From assembly GCA_003175865.1 (NCBI GenBank), contig PSRF01000054.1, positions 1 to 10,365 on the forward strand: 10,365 nt of DNA, in the 5' to 3' direction. The position numbers and the translations under genes were made by a program. This DNA is from Blastocatellia bacterium (lineage in GTDB: Bacteria > Acidobacteriota > Blastocatellia > Pyrinomonadales > Pyrinomonadaceae). A model generated the notes under the pieces. The model worked only from the letters and a program-made list of their open reading frames with translations, was not told the origin of the DNA and did no database searches. Shown in pieces: positions 1-5,736 of this stretch; the first letter of the stretch is position 1, and every line of letters begins with the position of its first letter.

Positions 1-2543
1 GATGTTGTACCGACGGGTCTCGGATTGAGATTGAGTGCTTCCGTGAGGTGAGTGCTGTGCGAACCAACATAAGCCGCCCGGATGAGAATGTTCTCAGGAA
101 GTTGTCGTTCAATCGCGAGGTTCCAGTTGTCGATCGTGGGCGGCTGATATTTGTTCACCGGATCCCAGCTCAACACGAAGACGCCCAGCCCAAATTGGAT
201 GTTCGAAGCTGGAGGGTACGTAAATGGGAACGGATAGTTAGCCGCCTGATTCGTGCAACCTTGTAGCGCCTGGGTTGCCGCAAGTGTGCAAAGCGGATCC
301 GAGAACGTTCCCGGATTTACGACGCCCGTATTCAACACAAACTGCGGGCTGAAAGGAGTCAGGTCAGCGAAACGGTTGTTGATTACTCCTGGAATGCGCG
401 TGTCATAGAAGATTCCAAAACCGCCGCGAATGCTTGTCTTGCTGTCGCCGAAAACGTCGTAAGCAAAGCCAACCCTTGGTGCGAAGCTCGTGTAGTTTGC
501 TCTCACACCATTTTCCGGGACACCGGCGTCACCTGGGAAAAAGACTCCTGGCGGTGCGTTGGGAAACTGTTTGGACCGAACGCCTGCAATCAGATCTTGT
601 AACCGAAATTGTTCCTGGCGGCCTTTAATTTCGCGCCAGGGAAGCGCCGGCTCCCAACGAAGGCCGAGATTCAACATGAGTCTTCGGCTAACCCGGAAGT
701 TGTCCTGGATATAAATCCCAAAAAAAGTGTTGCGATTATTTTTGAATTCTCCTGCACCCTGGCGGAAAGCAAGATTGCCGCTATAGTCACCGAGTTTGCC
801 GCCGAGAAATGCGGCGAGCGAAGGAAAGCTAAACTCGGCCGGCTGGAAGAATCCGTTCAAGAGATCAACCTTGCTTCGTTCAACGACTCCGCCAAAGCGT
901 AATTCGTGCTTGCCTGCGACCCAACTCACATCGTCGGCCCAGGTCAGGTTGTTTCGAATAAAACTCGCTTGTGGGTTATCGCCGAAGTTAAAGACGCCAT
1001 TGATTCGAACTTGTTGAATCGCTTTCTTTTCCGCTTGGAAAGGCAGCTTCACTCCAAACTCAGTTACATCGAAAGCATTGTCTGCTGGACCACGCGTTGC
1101 GTTTTCAGGAGCGTAGCTAAAACGAAAATCATTGATCACTTCCGGTTTGAACACGTGCGTCCAGTGGCCCAAATAATTCTGAGACTTGATCGTGGAACCA
1201 TCCGAATAGATTAAGAGATTGGCGGGATCGAACACAGCATTGCGTTCAAAGTGATCGTAAAAGTAACGGAATGTCAGTTGGTCTTTACTGGAGAACGAGT
1301 GATCGACTCGCGCGGTGAATTCACGGAAGTCCTGCTGGTCGGGACGGAAGAATGAAGCCCGGTTCAGGTTGGCGTTCGATGTTGGAGTGCCAATGGGTAT
1401 GTGGCTCAAGAGACTTATGACAGCCGGGTCAGTTGCTGTCGCTCGTGCTGCCGCACTCGGAACGGTTGCGTTTTGGCCGGCGAGTTGATTTCGCTGGATT
1501 GTTTGCTGGTATCCTGCAAAGAAGAAAGTCTTGTTGCGGATGATTGGCCCACCAAACGTTCCACCGAATTGGTTTCGCTTCAGGAGGTCCTTCGTTGGCG
1601 CGTGCCAGGGGCGAGCATTGAGAGCTTTGTTACGCAGGAACTCAAATGCATTGCCGTGAAACTGATTTGTGCCTGACTTAGTGATCACGTTCACTACACC
1701 GCCCGCATTTTGTCCGTACTGTGCGCTGTAATTACTCGTTTGCACGCTGAATTCCTGGAGCGCATCCGGCATCGGAAATGGCTGGTTGACGTTGGTGTAT
1801 TCGTCAACATTGTTGCCGCCGTCGAGTTGATAACTCACCTGGTTTTGTCTCGACCCATTTGTCACGATCGCAACCGCGCCGGGAAATGTTTTAGTTGCAC
1901 CCTGCAGTGCGCCACCCGCGAAGGTTCCGGTGGGATTCGCAGGGTTGGTCGGATAACTGGTTGTTCCCGCAACCAACAAACTTAGTTCTGCGGCGTTGCG
2001 ACCGTTGAGCGGTAATTCCTGAATACTTTTTTGTTCGATGACCTGCTTCAGTGTGGACGTGCTGGTATCGACCTGCTCCCCGCCGCTGGTTATCGAGACT
2101 GACTCCGAAACCGCGCCGACTTGCATAGTGGCGTTGGCCGTCAGCGTTTGATCGGCTAACAGTGTGATGCCTTTTTGATCGAAGGTGTGGAATCCTTGGG
2201 CTTCAACACTCAAATCGTATTGAGCCGGCCGTAAAGAATCCAGTACGAAATAGCCGGTATCGTCTGTAGTGGCGGTTCGCGAAAAACCCTTACCAACCTC
2301 TCGAGCTGTGACGGTCGCATTTGTGATCACAGCACCTGAGGGATCTCTGACTGTACCAACAATCTTTCCGAATCCCTGGCCATTAGCTACTGCGGCAAGG
2401 CCGAGTATAAAGAACATAGTGGCTGCGATCGCGAATGCACGTTGGGCAAGGGGAACTGAACGAGAAGTAGTGATGTTGCGATTGAAGTGGAAACAGAGCG
2501 GTAGCAAGCGCCTCATCTGGTTCGGCGTACACGTAAGACTCAT
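1..2543 (-). CDS. Oar-like TonB-dependent outer-membrane receptor with N-terminal carboxypeptidase-regulatory-like domain (3' end cut by window edge)
   Basis: Reading the minus strand from the ATG at 2543 gives 847 codons without a stop, continuing off the left edge. Residues about 36-56 form a hydrophobic export signal ending near AVANGQ. Residues about 58-140 (GKIVGTVRDPSGAVI, TDDTGYFVLDSL, YDLSVEAQGF) are a CarboxypepD_reg/Cna-B-like beta-sandwich. A plug region follows, with PLNGRN (178-183), YQLDGGNN (238-245) and VVNVITKSGTN (283-293). The remainder alternates short aromatic-rich strands typical of a 22-strand barrel. The family usually runs about 1000-1150 residues, so roughly the last 200-300 are missing. 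Such receptors import large substrates through the outer membrane using TonB energy. The ligand cannot be read from sequence; the divergent pectinase locus suggests pectic oligosaccharides (inference). The start is supported by AAGGAG six bases upstream, although it leaves an unusually long 35-residue stretch before the hydrophobic core. ATG at 2516 (M10) is an alternative. Confidence 0.93.
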   Translation of the reverse strand, partial: MSLTCTPNQMRRLLPLCFHFNRNITTSRSVPLAQRAFAIAATMFFILGLAAVANGQGFGKIVGTVRDPSGAVITNATVTAREVGKGFSRTATTDDTGYFVLDSLRPAQYDLSVEAQGFHTFDQKGITLLADQTLTANATMQVGAVSESVSITSGGEQVDTSTSTLKQVIEQKSIQELPLNGRNAAELSLLVAGTTSYPTNPANPTGTFAGGALQGATKTFPGAVAIVTNGSRQNQVSYQLDGGNNVDEYTNVNQPFPMPDALQEFSVQTSNYSAQYGQNAGGVVNVITKSGTNQFHGNAFEFLRNKALNARPWHAPTKDLLKRNQFGGTFGGPIIRNKTFFFAGYQQTIQRNQLAGQNATVPSAAARATATDPAVISLLSHIPIGTPTSNANLNRASFFRPDQQDFREFTARVDHSFSSKDQLTFRYFYDHFERNAVFDPANLLIYSDGSTIKSQNYLGHWTHVFKPEVINDFRFSYAPENATRGPADNAFDVTEFGVKLPFQAEKKAIQQVRINGVFNFGDNPQASFIRNNLTWADDVSWVAGKHELRFGGVVERSKVDLLNGFFQPAEFSFPSLAAFLGGKLGDYSGNLAFRQGAGEFKNNRNTFFGIYIQDNFRVSRRLMLNLGLRWEPALPWREIKGRQEQFRLQDLIAGVRSKQFPNAPPGVFFPGDAGVPENGVRANYTSFAPRVGFAYDVFGDSKTSIRGGFGIFYDTRIPGVINNRFADLTPFSPQFVLNTGVVNPGTFSDPLCTLAATQALQGCTNQAANYPFPFTYPPASNIQFGLGVFVLSWDPVNKYQPPTIDNWNLAIERQLPENILIRAAYVGSHSTHLTEALNLNPRPVGTT

Positions 2544-2549
2544 GGCGTT

Positions 2550-2555
2550 CTCCTT
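2550..2555 (-). promoter_or_regulatory. Ribosome binding site of the TonB-dependent receptor
   Basis: The minus strand reads AAGGAG, six bases before the ATG at 2543. It is the strongest Shine-Dalgarno match near the N-terminus and decides the start in favour of 2543 over the in-frame ATG at 2516. Confidence 0.75.
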
Positions 2556-2735
2556 GTGGTTGGCGGATGGGCCAATGAATCGTCAGCAATGCCGGCGACT
2601 CACCGGTAACGTGCTTCGAGTTTTTTGCGAGAACCGCGACCTGTCGGGTTGCAGACGGTTTGGTCGCAGATACTAAGACAGCTGAAAACCCTTAACAATA
2701 CTTACCGCGCTAGATTAGTTTTCAATCAGTCAATT

Positions 2736-2763
2736 GATATACCACTACTGAATGCGCCGTTAA
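2736..2763 (-). promoter_or_regulatory. Candidate leftward promoter for the TonB receptor
   Basis: On the minus strand TTAACG (2763-2758) and TATATC (2741-2736) are separated by 16 bases, each matching four of six sigma-70 consensus positions. The -35 element lies four bases from the palindrome at 2767-2777, so a repressor bound there could interfere with polymerase. The match is weak and the resulting leader would be about 185 bases, so this is tentative. Confidence 0.3.
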
Positions 2764-2766
2764 GTT

Positions 2767-2777
2767 TGGTATGACCA
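2767..2777. promoter_or_regulatory. Candidate GntR/FadR-type operator, site 1
   Basis: TGGTATGACCA is an inverted repeat of TGGT and ACCA around three bases. It fits the general TGGTNNNACCA pattern bound by FadR-subfamily GntR regulators such as PdhR and differs only in two central bases from the second site at 2968-2978. Its position beside a candidate leftward -35 suggests control of the receptor gene by the adjacent regulator. Binding is inferred, not shown. Confidence 0.6.
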
Positions 2778-2826
2778 TTTCCAGAATTGAGCCACCTTTT
2801 ACCATGACTGTTTAGCACGGTCAAGA

Positions 2827-2851
2827 TTTTTGTTCTCAAAAGGAACAAAAA
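2827..2851. repeat. AT-rich inverted repeat, 9-base arms
   Basis: TTTTTGTTC (2827-2835) and GAACAAAAA (2843-2851) are exact inverted repeats separated by seven bases. It lies between the two candidate operators and upstream of the candidate rightward promoter. It could be a second protein-binding dyad or a weak hairpin. It does not look like a terminator, since the arms are mostly A-T and no gene ends here. Confidence 0.55.
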
Positions 2852-2878
2852 ATGTTTTTAAGGCAGATTGGTTATTTC

Positions 2879-2908
2879 TTGACAGGCTTGATGTCGCGAT
2901 GGTACATG
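2879..2908 (+). promoter_or_regulatory. Candidate rightward promoter for the GntR regulator
   Basis: A perfect TTGACA -35 element (2879-2884) is followed after 18 bases by TACATG (2903-2908), preceded by TGG, an extended -10 feature. The -10 hexamer itself is poor. Transcription would start near 2915, giving a leader of about 50 bases that ends at the operator overlapping the start codon. Confidence 0.4.
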
Positions 2909-2966
2909 ATCGCCGGCCAATTAAAGAGTCCATTCATGCAACTTCATTTGTTAGCAGATCGGTAAA

Positions 2967-2979
2967 ATGGTCAGACCAT
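2967..2979. promoter_or_regulatory. Candidate GntR/FadR-type operator, site 2, overlapping the regulator's start codon
   Basis: ATGGTCAGACCAT is a perfect 6+1+6 palindrome. Its first three bases are the initiation codon of the GntR regulator, so the operator is translated as Met-Val-Arg-Pro. The core TGGTCAGACCA matches the TGGTCNGACCA pattern of FadR-type sites and site 1 at 2767-2777 except at two central bases. The simplest reading is autoregulation, with the repressor blocking early elongation or forming a loop to site 1. Confidence 0.65.
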
Positions 2980-3668
2980 GTTCCAAAACGGCCCCGGTTG
3001 AGGAGATCGTCACCCGGTTGGTCAACATCATCCGTTTGGGAGATCTTCGACCAGGGGACCGGTTACCAGCTGAACGGGAGCTGTCGAGCCGCCTTGGTGT
3101 TCCGCGATCAGTTTTGAGAAATGGTCTAAGAATTTTGGTAGCACTCGGAATGGTCGAGTCGAGGCAGGGTGCGGGAACTTACGTGGCCAGCTTGCCACCG
3201 CCACTCGAGATGGAGCCCCTGAAACTTCTTCCTGCGTTTGCGGCGTTGAAGCCTGAAGAACTTTCTGTGCTGGTCCGTTTGCTTGATGTTGGATTGGCTG
3301 GACTCGCGGCCGTTAACCATACTGCGGATGAGGTCGCGATGATTGCTGAAGAAGTGACTGAAATGTACGCGTTCATCGACGTGCGCGAACAGTTTTTCAT
3401 GCATGACCATAGGTTTCACAGAGCCGTAGCTGACGCTGCTCACAATAGTAGTCTCGCGACTCTTGCTGACATGGCGACAGCAGTTATTGGAAAACGTCAC
3501 TGCGAAGGTGTAAATGATTTAAGACGCTCAGTTGAGTTGCACCGGAGTATTTGCCGTGCAATCTGTGCTTGCGGTCCTGATGAAGCGCGAGAGGCGATGA
3601 CTGAACTGCTCCTCTTTGTTGAGGAGTCACCAGATGATGAAGAGAAGTTAGTACTATTCTCGAACTGA
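2967..3668 (+). CDS. GntR-family transcriptional regulator, FadR subfamily (FCD domain)
   Basis: This 233-residue protein has a winged helix-turn-helix at about residues 11-75, with LRPGDRLPAERELSSRLGVP and the wing motif ESRQGAGTYV. These are hallmarks of GntR DNA-binding domains. The C-terminal part is an all-helical FCD ligand domain; DHRFH (147-151) fits the family's DxxFH metal/ligand motif and LHRSI (191-195) its second conserved His motif. Length is normal for the subfamily, which includes UxuR, ExuR, LldR, PdhR and FadR and commonly senses organic or sugar acids. Neighbouring a GH28 pectinase, a hexuronate-derived effector is a reasonable inference. The start is fixed: an in-frame TAG at 2952-2954 lies just upstream and ATG 2967 is the only start before the HTH. 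The ribosome binding site is weak. The start codon lies in a palindrome that probably binds this protein. Confidence 0.93.
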   Translation: MVRPCSKTAPVEEIVTRLVNIIRLGDLRPGDRLPAERELSSRLGVPRSVLRNGLRILVALGMVESRQGAGTYVASLPPPLEMEPLKLLPAFAALKPEELSVLVRLLDVGLAGLAAVNHTADEVAMIAEEVTEMYAFIDVREQFFMHDHRFHRAVADAAHNSSLATLADMATAVIGKRHCEGVNDLRRSVELHRSICRAICACGPDEAREAMTELLLFVEESPDDEEKLVLFSN

Positions 3669-3756
3669 AGTTCTGCTCACGATGTCGCACTAGAAACTAA
3701 GAAGACGAAAAAGTTTAACTTAATGCGATAGCTGGAATACTCAGGCTTCTGAATTT

Positions 3757-3769
3757 CGGTCAAGCTTTT
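3757..3769 (+). repeat. Second copy of CGGTCAAGNTTTT, upstream of the GH28 gene
   Basis: CGGTCAAGCTTTT here matches CGGTCAAGATTTT at 2818-2830 in twelve of thirteen positions. The two copies lie in the leaders of the GH28 gene and of the GntR regulator. GGTCA resembles a half of the FadR-type palindromes. It may be a shared weak operator or chance. The 150-base gap holding it (3669-3818) also has an 11-base palindrome AAGTTTAACTT at 3711-3721 and no clear terminator or strong promoter. Confidence 0.35.
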
Positions 3770-3808
3770 CAAAGAATTCCAAAGGCGTTTAATTCAAAGC
3801 CCTCAGGT

Positions 3809-3813
3809 GGAGG
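3809..3813 (+). promoter_or_regulatory. Ribosome binding site of the GH28 gene
   Basis: GGAGG sits five bases before the ATG at 3819. The ATG at 3815, which is closer, is in a different frame, so the spacing supports 3819. Confidence 0.75.
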
Positions 3814-3818
3814 TATGA

Positions 3819-5498
3819 ATGAGAAGAACAGTAGCAATTTGGTTAATCATGGTCGCGGCGCTCTTTGTTGTAACGACTGGTTGGTTTTCGTCGGCTGCAG
3901 AAATAAGAGCGGTTGAGCAGCAAAGTTCAACAGTTGTTTCGAAAGCCTTTGATGTAAAGACATTCGGAGCAAAGGGTGATGGCAAGGCGTTAGACACGGC
4001 AGCAGTGAACAGCGCGATTGATGCAGCGGCTACTGCAGGAGGAGGAACGGTATTTTTCCCAGCTGGGAGTTATCGATGTTTTTCAATTCACCTGAAGAGC
4101 AACATTGCCCTGTACCTCGACCAAGGAGCGACGATTGTCGCTGCCGATCCTCGTGACGGTGACCTAAAGTATGATCTGGCTGAGCCGAATCAATGGGACC
4201 AGTATCAGGACTTTGGACATAGTCACTGGCACAACAGTTTGATCTGGGGCGAGAACCTCGAGAATATTTCGATACTTGGACCAGGCCGTATCTGGGGCAA
4301 AGGTTTGGTTCGTAGTGGAAGTCAATCTCGAACAAAAGGACAGAACGACGCGTTAGGCAATGCTCCTTCAGATCCACGCGCCGGGCCATTTGGTTATCCG
4401 AATCCGCGTGATGCTGTTGAGCCGGGTTGGGCAAATAAGGCGATTAGTTTGAAGCTATGTCACAACGTCGTTCTTCGTGACTTCACAATCTTCCACGGCG
4501 GTCACTTCGCCATTCTTGCGACGGGCGTCGACAACATGACGATCGACAATCTAAAGATCGATACAAACCGAGACGGCATCGACGTCGATGCGTGCAAGAA
4601 CGTACGTATTTCAAACTGCACCGTCAACTCACCGTTTGACGATGGCATTTGTCCGAAGAGCTCGTTCGCACTTGGCTATGCGCGCGTCACGGAGAACGTG
4701 ACGATCACAAATTGTCAGGTGAGTGGTTATGACGAGGGCACATTGCTTGACGGCACTTATAAGCGCGAGTTTCGCACTCAGAACGGAACCTTCAGTCCAA
4801 CGGGACGGATTAAGTTTGGTACTGAGTCCAATGGGGGCTTCAAGAACATTACTGTTTCGAATTGTGTTTTTGATTACTGCCGGGGTCTGGCATTAGAAGC
4901 TGTTGACGGTGCGCTGTTGGAAGACGTGACGATTTCAAACATCACCATGCGCGACATCAGCAATTCGCCGATCTTTATGCGATTGGGTTTTCGTGGCCGT
5001 GGTCCAAAAGAGTCAACTAAAGTTGGCGAACTGCGACGTGTCATTATTAATAACGTAGTCGTGTACAACGCTGATCCGAAATACTCGTCGATCATTAGTG
5101 GGATTCCAGGGCATTCGATTGAAGATGTTTTGCTAAGCAACATTCGTGTTTATGCCAAGGGCGGTGGAACAAAGGAACAAGCCGCTTTGGATCCACCCGA
5201 AAAAGAAGATACCTACCCCGAGCCCACGATGTTTGGCGAACTGCCGGCCTACGGGTTTTTTGTCCGTCACGTCAAAGGACTCAAGATCCGTGACGTTGAT
5301 CTGAGTTTCCTGAGTGAAGACGCACGACCAGCGTTCTGGTTGAACGACGTTGCAGGTGCTGACTTCCAACGCGTTGATGCGAAGCTGGGCCAAGGTGCAT
5401 CGATGTTTGTGTTGAAAGACGTAAAGGATTTCAAGACTCGTGAGTGCGGGTCCGTTCCTGATACGAAGTCAGCGTCAATTACTTCAAGTAAACTGTAG
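3819..5498 (+). CDS. Exported glycoside hydrolase family 28 (polygalacturonase/rhamnogalacturonase-like) pectinase
   Basis: This 559-residue protein begins with RR and a hydrophobic Sec-type signal (about residues 4-27, cleavage near SSAAE), so it acts outside the cytoplasm. FDVKTFGAKGDG (44-55) is the N-terminal pectate-lyase-like opening, and the body repeats short NITVSNC-like units, the rungs of a right-handed beta-helix. GH28 active-site motifs visible are NRDG (250-253), DDG (274-276) and RIK (330-332), with FGTESNGG (333-340) following. The GHG motif expected near 303-307 reads GYDEG, lacking the histidine. GH28 enzymes hydrolyse alpha-galacturonosyl links in pectin by inversion; the missing His resembles rhamnogalacturonan-active members, so the exact substrate is open. 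It lies 150 bases after the GntR gene on the same strand, either co-transcribed or with its own promoter. A cytoplasmic role is unlikely. Confidence 0.9.
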   Translation: MRRTVAIWLIMVAALFVVTTGWFSSAAEIRAVEQQSSTVVSKAFDVKTFGAKGDGKALDTAAVNSAIDAAATAGGGTVFFPAGSYRCFSIHLKSNIALYLDQGATIVAADPRDGDLKYDLAEPNQWDQYQDFGHSHWHNSLIWGENLENISILGPGRIWGKGLVRSGSQSRTKGQNDALGNAPSDPRAGPFGYPNPRDAVEPGWANKAISLKLCHNVVLRDFTIFHGGHFAILATGVDNMTIDNLKIDTNRDGIDVDACKNVRISNCTVNSPFDDGICPKSSFALGYARVTENVTITNCQVSGYDEGTLLDGTYKREFRTQNGTFSPTGRIKFGTESNGGFKNITVSNCVFDYCRGLALEAVDGALLEDVTISNITMRDISNSPIFMRLGFRGRGPKESTKVGELRRVIINNVVVYNADPKYSSIISGIPGHSIEDVLLSNIRVYAKGGGTKEQAALDPPEKEDTYPEPTMFGELPAYGFFVRHVKGLKIRDVDLSFLSEDARPAFWLNDVAGADFQRVDAKLGQGASMFVLKDVKDFKTRECGSVPDTKSASITSSKL

Positions 5499-5673
5499 CT
5501 GCGAACAAAACAAATGTTTGGAGATATCTCACTTCAACAACGTTGCGCTTCAATTTCACTGTAGTCGCGCACGGATAATTGATAGAAACGACCGAAGTCG
5601 TCGCAAACATCTTTTGTGTTGTATGAGACTGTACCTGCAACCGGACGGACCACCGCATTCCAAAGAGCAGTGG

Positions 5674-5699
5674 AGTAAACACCTCTCAAGGTAGTAAAC
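5674..5699 (+). promoter_or_regulatory. Direct repeat AGTAAAC flanking a small palindrome, upstream of the two-component operon
   Basis: AGTAAAC occurs at 5674-5680 and 5693-5699, exactly bracketing ACCTCTCAAGGT (5681-5692), in which ACCT and AGGT are inverted around four bases. It ends 37 bases before the kinase's TTG start. The layout suits a binding site, possibly for the response regulator encoded downstream. This is inference, and AGTAAAC also occurs by chance at 5487-5493 in the end of the GH28 gene. Nothing else persuasive was seen in the 238-base gap 5499-5736. Confidence 0.35.
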
Positions 5700-5736
5700 T
5701 CCTGCCAGCATATAGCCAGCCCCACGAAGTTCTCAT

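Larger units (their letters stand above)
2544..2966. other. Divergent intergenic regulatory region between the TonB receptor and the GntR regulator
   Basis: These 423 bases hold no convincing gene. The short open frames here lack family resemblance and ribosome binding sites. The region contains two palindromes of the type TGGTNNGACCA (2767-2777, and 2967-2979 at its right edge), an AT-rich inverted repeat (2827-2851), a candidate rightward promoter with a perfect TTGACA (2879-2908) and a weaker leftward one (2736-2763). The part nearest the receptor (about 2556-2700) would be its 5' leader of up to about 185 bases; I saw no recognisable riboswitch in it. Confidence 0.7.

Noticed and set aside
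48..1985. Several plus-strand open frames of 64-102 codons across the receptor gene
   Set aside because: They are shadows of the continuous minus-strand receptor frame; none shows domain-like sequence.
2269..2676. Plus-strand open frame of 135 codons opposite the receptor's N-terminus
   Set aside because: It is antisense to a strongly supported TonB receptor, has no ribosome binding site or family motifs, and ends in unstructured Arg-rich sequence.
3662..3669. GAAC-TGAA-GTTC mini-palindrome at the stop of the GntR gene
   Set aside because: Four-base arms without a T tract are expected often by chance and do not make a terminator.
5588..5601. Small hairpin ACGAC-CGAA-GTCGT in the gap after GH28, considered as a terminator
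   Set aside because: The stem is only five pairs and is not followed directly by a T run; it is about 90 bases after the stop.
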